Shown in pieces: positions 12,362 to 23,912 of a stretch of 64,000 nucleotides of DNA. How positions within the stretch are numbered: position 1 is the first letter of the stretch; every line of letters starts with the position of its first letter. The stretch lies in the NCBI RefSeq assembly GCF_016767175.1, contig NZ_CP068564.1, positions 1 to 64,000 on the forward strand, given 5' to 3'. The stretch comes from Keratinibaculum paraultunense. Its GTDB lineage: Bacteria > Bacillota > Clostridia > Tissierellales > Tepidimicrobiaceae. The position numbers and the translations under genes were made by a program. Under the pieces are notes generated by a model that worked only from the letters and a program-made list of their open reading frames with translations, did no database searches and was not told the DNA's origin.

Positions 12362-12437
12362 GGGGGTGTAGCTCAGTTGGGAGAGCACCTGCCTTGCAAG
12401 CAGGGGGTCAGGAGTTCGAATCTCCTCATCTCCACCA
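12362..12437 (+). tRNA. tRNA-Ala (TGC)
   Basis: A 76-base cloverleaf in the 16S-23S spacer. Acceptor arms GGGGGTG and CATCTCC, D-arm GCTCAGTTGGGAGAGC, anticodon loop TTGCAAG with anticodon TGC, T-arm GGAGTTCGAATCTCC and encoded CCA. It is the only tRNA in this spacer. Confidence 0.97.
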
Positions 12438-12497
12438 ATAATTAATATTTTATTTTAAAAGATGCACATTGAAAACTAAACAGTAGATTATATTTCT

Positions 12498-15417
<2,920 letters not shown>

Positions 15418-15583
15418 GAAATATAATGTATTGTTTAGTTTATGACCTAACCCCATTTGCGAAATGTATTTAGAGCAAATGGATGGTAGGTCAAACGCAA
15501 AGAATTTCCAAATTATATAAACGTAGCGAACAAATAATTTGGTGAATGAGACTGCGGTTGTCAATAAAAAAATACATAAAACA

Positions 15584-15700
15584 TCTGGTGGCAATGGCAA
15601 GAGGGATACACCTGTATTCCATACCGAACACAGAAGTTAAGCCTCTTAGCGCCGATGGTACTTGGGTGGAGACGCCCTGGGAGAGTAGGACGCTGCCAGA
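15584..15700 (+). rRNA. rrf: 5S ribosomal RNA
   Basis: About 117 bases. The 5' TCTGGTGGC pairs with the 3' GCTGCCAGA. Conserved CCATACCGAACACAGAAGTTAAG and GCGCCGATGGTACTTGGG are present. It lies about 165 bases downstream of 23S. Confidence 0.96.
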
Positions 15701-15723
15701 TTACATAATAAATCTAAATATAA

Positions 15724-15758
15724 AGTCCTATTTCGTAGGTCGAAGTAGGGCTTTTTTT
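15724..15758 (+). terminator. rRNA operon intrinsic terminator
   Basis: Stem AGTCCTATTTCG / CGAAGTAGGGCT (two G-U pairs) around TAGGT, followed by a run of seven T. It stands 24 bases after 5S. Confidence 0.93.
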
Positions 15759-15785
15759 ATTTATTTTTTTACTTATAAAAAAACC

Positions 15786-15813
15786 TTGAAAAAAAATTTT
15801 TTTATAGTATAAT
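15786..15813 (+). promoter_or_regulatory. Promoter of the histidine operon
   Basis: TTGAAA at 15786-15791, 16-base spacer, TATAAT at 15808-15813. Transcription would start near 15820, giving a leader of about 350 bases before hisZ. Confidence 0.75.
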
Positions 15814-15867
15814 ATTATTTAGTACTTTATCGCATTAAATAGATAAAATATTTTAAGGAGAATAAAT

Positions 15868-15924
15868 ATGTTTATACTTAATATAATAAAATTGAATATA
15901 CAACTTCACCATCATTATAGGTAG
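15868..15924 (+). CDS. hisL: Histidine operon leader peptide (18 aa, three consecutive His)
   Basis: A short frame encodes MFILNIIKLNIQLHHHYR and stops at TAG 15922. AAGGAG at 15855-15860 sits 7 bases before the ATG, an ideal ribosome binding site. The three His codons (15907-15915) are tandem and only two codons from the stop. The frame is followed by mutually exclusive hairpins, a terminator and then hisZGDCBAF-IE. This is the classic form of an amino-acid operon leader peptide. Translation itself is inferred. Confidence 0.85.
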   Translation: MFILNIIKLNIQLHHHYR

Positions 15925-16114
15925 GGACTGTAACCTAGACTAGAAATAGTTCATAGGTACAATCCCTAATTGTGTTTGCCTAATTTGGCAATACTTTAAT
16001 AAAATATCTTATATTTTATTAAGCTATTTTATATTTTGGGATTGTACCTATGATGATATAGAAGAAAAAATACAGGAATCATATAGGTACATCTATATGG
16101 TTCCTGTATTTTTT
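15922..16114 (+). ncRNA. Histidine attenuator: five alternating segments and terminator
   Basis: Segment 1 (15922-15937) overlaps the leader stop and pairs with segment 2 (15954-15968), 14 pairs with one mismatch and one bulge. Segment 2, extended to 15951-15966, pairs perfectly over 16 bases with segment 3 (16038-16053). Segment 3 (16043-16051) pairs over 9 bases with segment 4 (16083-16091), plus a further GAT/ATC pair beyond a bulge. Segment 4 (16067-16086) with segment 5 (16093-16112) forms a terminator stem of about 20 pairs ending in T's. A ribosome at the stop would mask segment 1, favouring 2:3 and termination; a ribosome stalled on the His codons would leave it free, favouring 1:2, 3:4 and readthrough. 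Confidence 0.8.
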
Positions 16115-16168
16115 ATTATTATGCTTTTTATTTTATTAAAAATATTATTAAAAGGTAAGGTGAATTAA

Positions 16169-17125
16169 ATGGAATATTTAAAAATTGAAGATGAAATAAA
16201 ATATCATAGTCAAAAATATAGAATACAAAGGGAGATTGAAGATATGTTTATAGAAGAAGGTTATTTTTATATTGAACCATCACTATATGAGAATTTAGAT
16301 GAGCTTGAATCCTTTTATAAAAAAATAGGTAAAGAGTCTTTGGTTAAAATAATAAATGGAAATTCTGATGTAGTAGCATTAAGACCTGATAATACCACTA
16401 ATATAATAAAAAATATTATTCCTAAATGGAAACAAGGAATGCAACTTAAATTATTTTATAATTCTTCAATATTTAAAAATGTAAATAATTCAAATATTGA
16501 AGAAATAAAACAATTAGGAATTGAATATTTAGGAGGATTTGATTTTGAGTCTGATATAGAAGTAATAGTTCTAGCATTGAATATTTTAAATAAGTTTAAT
16601 GATAAGTTTATAATGGAAATATCCAATAGTAAGTATATCTATGGACTTTTAGAAGATATAAATATAGATAAAATACAAGAAAAACAATTAAAAAATATTA
16701 TATATAGAAAAAATAAGTTTGAAATGTTTGATTATATTAAAAAATTAAATTTACCAAGTAAAATAATAGATTGTTTGGCAAATATATTTGAATTTCAAGG
16801 TAATATTTCTCAGGTTATAAAAAGAGCAGAAAAGTTTTATACAAACAAAATTATGGAAAAAGCTTTAGAGGAACTGATAATTTTAGGAGATTTTATTAAA
16901 AAAGAAGGATATTCAAAATATGTTTGTTTTGATTTATCTATGATTACAGAATTAGATTATTATGATGGGGTTATATTTAAAGGATATTATCCCAATAGTT
17001 TTAAAGAAATTATAAAAGGAGGTAGGTATGATTCTTTCACGGAATATTTTGGGGAAAAAGTTTCAGCTATAGGTTTTTCAGTAGAATTAGATGAAATTGC
17101 TAATATTATAAACACAAGGAGGTAA
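16169..17125 (+). CDS. hisZ: ATP phosphoribosyltransferase regulatory subunit HisZ
   Basis: A 318-residue class II aminoacyl-tRNA synthetase paralogue related to HisRS. Motif-2-like VVALRPDNTTNIIKN and the C-terminal KEIIKGGRYDSFTEYFG are visible; the HisRS anticodon-binding domain is absent. HisZ forms a hetero-octamer with short HisG and gives it activity and feedback control. First gene of the operon; ATG at 16169 follows AAAGGTAAGGTG. At 318 residues it is shorter than typical HisZ (about 390). Confidence 0.92.
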   Translation: MEYLKIEDEIKYHSQKYRIQREIEDMFIEEGYFYIEPSLYENLDELESFYKKIGKESLVKIINGNSDVVALRPDNTTNIIKNIIPKWKQGMQLKLFYNSSIFKNVNNSNIEEIKQLGIEYLGGFDFESDIEVIVLALNILNKFNDKFIMEISNSKYIYGLLEDINIDKIQEKQLKNIIYRKNKFEMFDYIKKLNLPSKIIDCLANIFEFQGNISQVIKRAEKFYTNKIMEKALEELIILGDFIKKEGYSKYVCFDLSMITELDYYDGVIFKGYYPNSFKEIIKGGRYDSFTEYFGEKVSAIGFSVELDEIANIINTRR

Positions 17126-17130
17126 ACAAT

Positions 17131-17757
17131 ATGGATTCTATAAGCATAGCTATATCAAAAGGTAGGATTGGCAAAGAAGCTTCTACTGTTTTTAAAAAAA
17201 TTGGATTAGGGGATTCCATAGATATTAATTCTAGGAAACTTATTTTTAAAGATGAAAAAAATAAAATTAATTATATATACGTAAAGCCTTTAGATGTAGT
17301 TACTTATGTACAAAATGGAGTTGCAGATTTAGGGGTGGTAGGAAAGGATATTATACTGGAAAAGGATAGTGATGTGTATGAAATTTATGATTTAGGATTT
17401 GGAAAATGTAAGTTTGCAGTAGCTGGGAAAAAAAATAAACACACTTATTCCAAAGATAAGTTACTTAAAGTTGCAACATCCTATCCTAATATAACTAAAA
17501 AGTATTTTGATAAGAAACAACAAAAAATTAAAATAATAAAATTAAATGGTTCTGTAGAATTAGCTCCGTTAGTAGGTTTATCAGATGTAATAGTGGATTT
17601 AGTAGAAACAGGCAATACATTAAAAGCCAATGGACTTTATATAATAGAGGAAATGTTTGATATAAGTGCAAGGCTTATATGTAATCGAATAAGTTATAGA
17701 TTTAAATATGATAGAATTTTTAATTTAGTTGAAAAGTTAAAGGAGTTGAAACATTAA
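17131..17757 (+). CDS. hisG: ATP phosphoribosyltransferase, short form
   Basis: Catalyses the first step, ATP + PRPP to phosphoribosyl-ATP. At 208 residues it is the short form lacking the C-terminal regulatory domain, consistent with hisZ immediately upstream. Motifs: ISIAISKGRIGKEA at the N-terminus, VADLGVVGKDI, and the PRPP loop around DVIVDLVETGNTLKANGL. Starts 5 bases after hisZ behind an AAGGAGG site. Confidence 0.96.
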   Translation: MDSISIAISKGRIGKEASTVFKKIGLGDSIDINSRKLIFKDEKNKINYIYVKPLDVVTYVQNGVADLGVVGKDIILEKDSDVYEIYDLGFGKCKFAVAGKKNKHTYSKDKLLKVATSYPNITKKYFDKKQQKIKIIKLNGSVELAPLVGLSDVIVDLVETGNTLKANGLYIIEEMFDISARLICNRISYRFKYDRIFNLVEKLKELKH

Positions 17758-17758
17758 C

Positions 17759-19048
17759 ATGATAAAAGTTATAAAAAATAAAAATTCAGAGGATAAAAAA
17801 TTTATAGAAAAACTATTAAAAAGAAACCAATTAGAAATAGAAAAGATAAATAATCAAGTAAAGGATATATTATATCAAGTAAAAACTTATAAAGATGAAG
17901 CATTAAAAAAATATACTAAAGAATTTGATGGTGTTTGGATAGAAGATTTTTTAGTCTCTAAATATGAAATGGAAGAAGCTATGAATAATATAAATACACA
18001 ACTAAAAGAAGACTTGATTAATATTAAAGAGAATATTGAAATATATCATAAAAAACAATTAAAAAAATCTTATTTCATAGAAAAGGAGAATACTATATTA
18101 GGTCAAATTATAAAACCTATAGAAAAAGTTGGCGTATATGTACCAGGTGGAAAAGCTGCCTACCCTTCTACAGTACTTATGAATGTTGTCCCTGCTAAAA
18201 TTGCAGGGGTAAAGGAAATAATAATGATTACTCCTCCTGATAAAGACGGAAATATAAAGGATTCTATTCTTGCAGCAGCTCATATATCTGGAGTAGATAA
18301 AATATATAAAGTAGGTGGTGCTCAAGGTATAGGAGCTCTAGCTTTTGGAACAGAAAGTATTCCTAAAGTAGATAAAATAACAGGACCAGGCAACATATAT
18401 GTAACAATAGCTAAAAAACAACTTTTTGGATATGTAGGTATAGATATGCTAGCAGGACCAAGCGAAATTTTAATAATTGCAGACAAATGGGCTAATCCTA
18501 AATATATTGCAGCTGATTTAATTTCACAAGCAGAGCATGATGAAAGAGCAGCAGCAATATTAGTAACATCCTGGGAACCAATTGTAAAAGAGGTACTATA
18601 CCAAATAGAACTTCAAATTAAACATAATGACAGGAAGGAAGTTATAAAAAAAGCATTAAAAAACTATAGTGCCATAATAATAACAGATTCTTTGGAGGAA
18701 TCTATAGAAATAGCCAATGAAATAGCACCAGAACATTTAGAAATATTAACTGAAAATCCTTTTGATATATATAAAAATATTAAAAATGCAGGAGCCATTT
18801 TTTTAGGAGAATATTCTCCTGAACCTTTAGGGGATTATTTTGCAGGTACTAATCATATTTTACCTACAAGCTCCACATCTAGATTTTCTTCCCCTTTATC
18901 TGTAGATGATTTTATTAAGAAAACTTCACTTATATATTATGATAAAGAAGCTTTGATGAAATCAAAGGATTGTATTATAAGAATGGCTAAAGAAGAAGGA
19001 TTACCAGGCCATGCTAATTCAATAAAAATAAGATTTGAGGAGATGTAA
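17759..19048 (+). CDS. hisD: Histidinol dehydrogenase
   Basis: A 429-residue NAD-dependent enzyme carrying out the last two oxidations, histidinol to histidine. Family motifs PGGKAAYPSTVLMNVVPAKIAG, TGPGNIYVTIAK and AGPSEILI are present, as are the zinc-site region ISQAEHDERA and the catalytic Glu-His pair in EIAPEHLEI. It follows hisG by one base. Confidence 0.97.
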   Translation: MIKVIKNKNSEDKKFIEKLLKRNQLEIEKINNQVKDILYQVKTYKDEALKKYTKEFDGVWIEDFLVSKYEMEEAMNNINTQLKEDLINIKENIEIYHKKQLKKSYFIEKENTILGQIIKPIEKVGVYVPGGKAAYPSTVLMNVVPAKIAGVKEIIMITPPDKDGNIKDSILAAAHISGVDKIYKVGGAQGIGALAFGTESIPKVDKITGPGNIYVTIAKKQLFGYVGIDMLAGPSEILIIADKWANPKYIAADLISQAEHDERAAAILVTSWEPIVKEVLYQIELQIKHNDRKEVIKKALKNYSAIIITDSLEESIEIANEIAPEHLEILTENPFDIYKNIKNAGAIFLGEYSPEPLGDYFAGTNHILPTSSTSRFSSPLSVDDFIKKTSLIYYDKEALMKSKDCIIRMAKEEGLPGHANSIKIRFEEM

Positions 19049-19051
19049 TAT

Positions 19052-20083
19052 ATGAAATTAGTAAAAGAAAATATTGAAAATATAAACAAATATGAACCAA
19101 ATAAAAAACCCTATAGGATAAAATTAGATGCTAATGAGGGGGAAAACATATTTTTTTCAGATATAGGTGATGAATTAAAATTAAATTTATATCCAGATGG
19201 TGATTCTTCATTATTGAGAGATGAAATAGGAAAATATTTAAATGTAGATCCTAATAATATAGTAGCAGGAAATGGTTCTAGTGAGATGATAGAATTGGTC
19301 ATGAAAGCATTTATAGATAAAGGAGATATTATTTTAAGCTTTATTCCTACTTTTAGTATGTATCAGATATTTAGTCAAATTTATTCAGCTAAGTTTATAG
19401 GCATTAATAGCAATGAAAATTTTGTTCAAGATGTTGATGTATTAATTGAAGAAGCAAAAAATATAAAACCTAAAATCATATTTATATGCAATCCTAACAA
19501 TCCCACAGGTTATTTGATGAATAAATATGAAATTAAAAAGCTACTAAATAATACAGATTCCCTAGTAGTTGTTGATGAAGCATATATAGAATTTGCTCAA
19601 GGTTCCATGGTAGAATACATCTCCCAATATGAAAATTTAATAGTATTAAGAACATTATCTAAAGCTTTTGGGCTTGCAGCTATAAGAGTAGGTTATATGG
19701 TATCAAATAAACATATAATCGATATTATAAACAAAGTAAAGTCCCCTTATAATTTAAATTCCATAAGTCAGTATGTAGGTGTGAAGGCTTTGAGAGAAAA
19801 GGAGAAAATGTTTCAATATATAGAAGAGGTAAAAAAGGAAAGAAAATATCTTTATAATGAACTAAAAAAATTTCCTATAGAAGTATACCCATCTAATGGC
19901 AATTTTATATTTTTTAAATCTGAAGTTTCTAAACTTGATGAAAAATTAAATGAAAAGGGAATACTAATACGAAGTTTTTCTAAAGATTTAGAAAATTATT
20001 ATAGGGTTACTGTAGGAAATAGATGGGAAAATGAAGAATTTATAAAAAGTTTAAAGGAGATTTTAGAAAATGAGAACAGCTAA
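19052..20083 (+). CDS. hisC: Histidinol-phosphate aminotransferase
   Basis: A 343-residue fold-type I PLP aminotransferase converting imidazole acetol phosphate to histidinol phosphate. The PLP lysine is Lys204 in LRTLSKAFGLAAIRVGY; NPNNPTGYL and DEAYIEF are typical. Its last 14 bases overlap hisB. Operon position supports HisC over a general aspartate aminotransferase. Confidence 0.96.
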   Translation: MKLVKENIENINKYEPNKKPYRIKLDANEGENIFFSDIGDELKLNLYPDGDSSLLRDEIGKYLNVDPNNIVAGNGSSEMIELVMKAFIDKGDIILSFIPTFSMYQIFSQIYSAKFIGINSNENFVQDVDVLIEEAKNIKPKIIFICNPNNPTGYLMNKYEIKKLLNNTDSLVVVDEAYIEFAQGSMVEYISQYENLIVLRTLSKAFGLAAIRVGYMVSNKHIIDIINKVKSPYNLNSISQYVGVKALREKEKMFQYIEEVKKERKYLYNELKKFPIEVYPSNGNFIFFKSEVSKLDEKLNEKGILIRSFSKDLENYYRVTVGNRWENEEFIKSLKEILENENS

Positions 20084-20648
20084 AATTACAAGAAAAACAA
20101 ATGAAACCAATATATTGGTATGTATTGATATAGATGGAACAGGTGAAAACCAAATTGATACTGGTATAGGTTTTTTAGATCATATGCTTAATTTAATGGC
20201 ATTTCATGGCAAATTTAATTTAAAAGTAATTTGTGAAGGTGATTTACATGTAGATGATCACCATTCTGTAGAAGATATAGGAATCGCTTTGGGACAAGCT
20301 TTTAATGAAGCATTAGGTGATAAGAAAGGTATTCAAAGATATTCAAGTATTTATATTCCCATGGATGAATCTTTATCCCTTGTAAATGTAGATATTAGTG
20401 GTCGCCCATATTTAATATTTAATGTTGATTTTAAATCTGAAAAATTAGGAGAAATGAATACTCAAAGTTTTAAGGAGTTTTTTAAAGCTTTTACTTATCA
20501 CTCTGGGATTACTCTCCATATAAATTTATTATATGGAGAAAATGATCACCATAAAATAGAATCTATATTTAAAGGTTTTTCCAGAGCATTAAAGGAAGCT
20601 ACAATTATAATTTCAAAAGATTTACCATCTTCTAAAGGAGTAATATAA
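20070..20648 (+). CDS. hisB: Imidazoleglycerol-phosphate dehydratase
   Basis: A 192-residue monofunctional dehydratase. The two Mn-binding motifs are DDHHSVEDIGIALGQA and ENDHHKIESIFKGFSRAL; TGIGFLDHMLNLMAFHG is also diagnostic. The phosphatase domain of the enterobacterial HisB fusion is absent, so histidinol phosphatase must be encoded elsewhere. It overlaps hisC by 14 bases, with a GGAG inside the hisC end. Confidence 0.97.
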   Translation: MRTAKITRKTNETNILVCIDIDGTGENQIDTGIGFLDHMLNLMAFHGKFNLKVICEGDLHVDDHHSVEDIGIALGQAFNEALGDKKGIQRYSSIYIPMDESLSLVNVDISGRPYLIFNVDFKSEKLGEMNTQSFKEFFKAFTYHSGITLHINLLYGENDHHKIESIFKGFSRALKEATIIISKDLPSSKGVI

Positions 20649-20668
20649 AAATAGAAAGGAAGATAATT

Positions 20669-21382
20669 ATGTTAATATTACCTGCAATTGATATTAAAGA
20701 CAATAAATGTGTAATGCTATCTCAAGGGAAATTTAACCATATGAAAGTATATTATTCAAATCCCATAGAAGTAGCATTAAAATGGCAAGAAGAAGGAGCT
20801 GACTATTTACATTTGGTAGATTTAAATGGTTCAATAGGAGATAATTTAATAAATAAAAAATCCATAGAAAGAATTATTAAAGAGGTAAATATTCCTGTTC
20901 AAGTAGGTGGAGGAATAAGGGATGAAAAGAAGGTAGAAGAAATTTTAGAGTTAGGAGCTAGTAGAGTGATTATGGGTACTGTAGCAGTAGAAAATATGGA
21001 GCTTTTACAAAAATTAATAGGTATATACGGAAATGAAAAAATTGTAGTCTCCATTGATGCAAAAGATGGAAGAGTTGCAACAAGAGGTTGGGAAACTATA
21101 AATGAAATAAATTCCATGGATTTATGTAAAATACTTGAGGAAATAGGGGTTAGCACTGTAATATACACAGATATATCAAAGGATGGTATGCTTACAGGTC
21201 CAAATTTTAATATATATAGAAAACTAAAGGAAAATACAAATCTTAATATTATTGCTTCAGGAGGTATATCCTCATTAGAAGATGTAAAATTATTAAAAAA
21301 ACTAGATTTATATGGAGCAATTATTGGAAGAGCTTTTTATGAGAATATATTAAGCTATAAGGAAGTGATAGAATGTCTATAG
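20669..21382 (+). CDS. hisA: ProFAR isomerase HisA
   Basis: A 237-residue (beta-alpha)8 barrel that isomerises ProFAR to PRFAR. The catalytic aspartates are Asp8 in [12 protein letters not shown] and the one in [27 protein letters not shown] and [12 protein letters not shown] bind the phosphates. It overlaps hisF by 10 bases. Confidence 0.97.
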   Translation: MLILPAIDIKDNKCVMLSQGKFNHMKVYYSNPIEVALKWQEEGADYLHLVDLNGSIGDNLINKKSIERIIKEVNIPVQVGGGIRDEKKVEEILELGASRVIMGTVAVENMELLQKLIGIYGNEKIVVSIDAKDGRVATRGWETINEINSMDLCKILEEIGVSTVIYTDISKDGMLTGPNFNIYRKLKENTNLNIIASGGISSLEDVKLLKKLDLYGAIIGRAFYENILSYKEVIECL

Positions 21383-22137
21383 TAAGAATAATCCCTTGTA
21401 TTGATATGATAAATGGAAGAGTAGTCAAGGGTAAAAATTTTAAGAATATAGTTGATGTAGATAGTATAGATTATTTGGTAGAATACTACTGTAATACAGG
21501 AGCTGATGAAATTATTTTTTATGACATAAATGCTTCTATTGAAAAAAGGAAAACTGATCTTCTATCGATTAGTAAAATAGTTTCAAAAATAAATATACCA
21601 TTTTGCGTAGGAGGAGGAATAACTTCTGTTGAAGATGTTGAAAATTGCATAAATATTGGAGCAGAAAAAGTATCCATAAATTCTGCAGCTATAAAAAATC
21701 CTAACTTAGTTAAGGAAATAGCTATGCAATTTGGCAGTAAAAGATTAGTTGTAGCTGTTGATGTAAAAAAGAACATGGAAGGTGGATGGAATATATATAC
21801 AAATGGGGGTAGTTTAGATACAGGATTAGACGCAATAGATTGGATTAAGAAAGTAGTTGATTTAGGAGCTGGAGAAATAGTGGTAAATAGCATTGATACA
21901 GATGGAATGAAAAATGGCTATGATATTGAGTTATTAAAAACAGTTAAATCTGCTGTAGATGTTCCTATAATTGCATCAGGAGGAGCTGGAAAATTTGAAG
22001 ATTTTTATAATGTTATTCTATTAGCAAATGTTGATGGGGTTTTAGCAGCTTCTGTATTTCATTATGGGGAAATTAAAATTTGTGATTTAAAAAAATATTT
22101 AAAAAGCAAAGGAATTTCTTTGATAGATAAAAAATAA
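21373..22137 (+). CDS. hisF: Imidazole glycerol phosphate synthase cyclase subunit HisF
   Basis: A 254-residue barrel with the catalytic Asp in [14 protein letters not shown] and the second in [27 protein letters not shown] and [12 protein letters not shown] form the phosphate sites. HisF normally needs the glutaminase HisH. No hisH is visible in this operon, between hisB and hisA or elsewhere in the window, which is odd. Confidence 0.96.
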   Translation: MSIVRIIPCIDMINGRVVKGKNFKNIVDVDSIDYLVEYYCNTGADEIIFYDINASIEKRKTDLLSISKIVSKINIPFCVGGGITSVEDVENCINIGAEKVSINSAAIKNPNLVKEIAMQFGSKRLVVAVDVKKNMEGGWNIYTNGGSLDTGLDAIDWIKKVVDLGAGEIVVNSIDTDGMKNGYDIELLKTVKSAVDVPIIASGGAGKFEDFYNVILLANVDGVLAASVFHYGEIKICDLKKYLKSKGISLIDKK

Positions 22138-22150
22138 TTTTAATGGAAAG

Positions 22151-22789
22151 GTGGGAGTTAAAATTAATAAAAAAGTTGAAGATATAATAAAAGAAATAAA
22201 ATTTGATGATAGAGGATTAGTACCTGCTATAGCTCAAGATGTGAAAACTAAAGAGGTATTGATGCTTGCTTATATGAATAGAGAATCCATCGAAAAAACT
22301 TTTCAAGAAGGTGTTGTATATTATTATAGTAGAAGTAGAGAAAAACTGTGGAAAAAAGGAGAAACTTCAGGAAACATTCAAAAGCTCAAAGGTTTTTATT
22401 ATGATTGTGATAAGGATAGTATTTTATTAATAGTAGAGCAAGTAGGAGTAGCTTGTCATACTGGAAATTATTCATGTTTTTTTAATAAAGTACTGGAAAC
22501 AAAATATAAAAATATAAATATAATTGAAGAACTTTATTCCTTATTGGAAGATAGAAAGAATAATCCTAAAGAAGGTTCCTATACCAATTATCTATTTAGA
22601 GAAGGAATAGATAAAATACTTAAAAAAATAGGAGAAGAAGCGTCAGAAGTAATAATTGGAGCTAAAAACAATAGAGAAGAATTAATATATGAAATAAGTG
22701 ACTTAATATATCATACATTAGTCCTTATGGTAAATGAAAATATATCCATAAAAGATATAGAAGAAGAACTTATTAGCAGAAGAAGTTAA
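22151..22789 (+). CDS. hisI: Bifunctional PR-AMP cyclohydrolase / PR-ATP pyrophosphatase
   Basis: A HisIE fusion of about 210 residues. The HisI part has [21 protein letters not shown], the zinc motif around [23 protein letters not shown] and SCFF; the HisE part has [16 protein letters not shown] and [12 protein letters not shown]. It catalyses steps 2 and 3. The start is uncertain: GTG 22151 is poorly placed behind a Shine-Dalgarno, whereas AAAGGTGGGAG (22147-22157) would suit an ATT codon at 22163. Confidence 0.94.
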   Translation: MGVKINKKVEDIIKEIKFDDRGLVPAIAQDVKTKEVLMLAYMNRESIEKTFQEGVVYYYSRSREKLWKKGETSGNIQKLKGFYYDCDKDSILLIVEQVGVACHTGNYSCFFNKVLETKYKNINIIEELYSLLEDRKNNPKEGSYTNYLFREGIDKILKKIGEEASEVIIGAKNNREELIYEISDLIYHTLVLMVNENISIKDIEEELISRRS

Positions 22790-22801
22790 TAGTAATAGGA
22801 T

Positions 22802-22841
22802 AGCCTCCTTTCTAATATTATTAGTTAGTGGAGAGGAGGCT
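22802..22841 (+). promoter_or_regulatory. Hairpin burying the ykvI ribosome binding site
   Basis: AGCCTCCTTTC (22802-22812) is complementary to GAGAGGAGGCT (22831-22841) with one G-U pair. The right arm contains the whole Shine-Dalgarno of the next gene (ATG at 22846). Folding would block translation, so this may be a translational switch or simply terminator debris; no U-run follows. Confidence 0.5.
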
Positions 22842-22845
22842 TATA

Positions 22846-23859
22846 ATGAATAAAAATTGGATTAAAATTGCATCTATATATGTGGGAACAGTAATAGGGG
22901 CAGGATTTGCTTCTGGTAGGGAAATTATAGAATTTTTTGGAGTATATGGTATTAAAGGAATATGGGGTATTGTTATAGCAGGTTTATTATTTTCTCTAGT
23001 AGGAAGTTTATTGTTAATTAAAATATATAATAAAAAAATAAATGGTTTTGAAGAATTAGTATTAAATATTTTTGGAAAAAGATTTGGCTTTATATTGGAC
23101 ACTATAATGATATTTTCATTGTATACTGGATTTAGTGTTATGGTGGCTGGAAGTGGTGCCATATTCAAACAGGAATTAAATCTTTCCTTTAATATTGGAG
23201 TTATATTTATGATAATATGTGCTTTTCTGGTTTTTCTATTTAGTTTAGAAGGCTTATCTTTTATCAATTCTATATTAGTACCTTTGTTGATTATTGGGAT
23301 AATATTTATCACCTTTTATGTAAATATAAATGGTGGATATAATTTTTCTAATATTAAGGGAGCTAATATAACTAAAAAAGGAAATTTCATAACCTCATCT
23401 TTATTATATTTTGGTTCCAATTCGTTAATTATAATCATAGTATTTTCTTCCCTTCTTCCTCTAATTGATAGTAAAAAAACAGCTGCAATAGGAGGAACTT
23501 TAGGAGGTATTATATTATTTGTCCTTGGATTATCCATATTGACTTCTATTCTTGTATATTATAATGAAGTATTTATTCTAGATATTCCCATGTTAAAAGT
23601 ATGTGATTATGTAGGAAAACATTATAGAAAATCCTATGCAATAATTTTATGGATAGCTATGTTTACTACTGCATTGGCAAATGGTTTTGGATTTATGAAT
23701 AGGATATCTAAAGATAAAAATAATATATTTTCTACAGCTTTATTTTGTATATCTACTATTCCATTAGCTAAAATAGGTTTCTCTAATCTAGTGGGAGTTT
23801 TATATCCAATATCTGGATTGATTGGTATTATGGTGATGATAGGAATTTTTATTTTGTAG
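22846..23859 (+). CDS. YkvI-like membrane protein
   Basis: A 337-residue polytopic protein with about ten hydrophobic segments, beginning MNKNWIKIASIYVGTVIGAGFASGREII. The GAGFASGRE signature marks the YkvI group of the LeuT-fold (APC) transporters, whose substrate is not established. ATG 22846 is chosen behind GAGAGGAGG; the in-frame GTG at 22828 lies upstream of that site. It follows the his operon by 56 bases but need not be functionally linked. Confidence 0.82.
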   Translation: MNKNWIKIASIYVGTVIGAGFASGREIIEFFGVYGIKGIWGIVIAGLLFSLVGSLLLIKIYNKKINGFEELVLNIFGKRFGFILDTIMIFSLYTGFSVMVAGSGAIFKQELNLSFNIGVIFMIICAFLVFLFSLEGLSFINSILVPLLIIGIIFITFYVNINGGYNFSNIKGANITKKGNFITSSLLYFGSNSLIIIIVFSSLLPLIDSKKTAAIGGTLGGIILFVLGLSILTSILVYYNEVFILDIPMLKVCDYVGKHYRKSYAIILWIAMFTTALANGFGFMNRISKDKNNIFSTALFCISTIPLAKIGFSNLVGVLYPISGLIGIMVMIGIFIL

Positions 23860-23912
23860 TTTGTTTTTCTGTTATAATATTATTAATATAAAAAATATTA
23901 GGAGCTGATAAA

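Noticed and set aside
15780-16168. T-box riboswitch for the his operon
   Set aside because: The T-box sequence (GGTGG..CGCGG type) is absent; the leader has a His-rich mini-frame and a different hairpin set.
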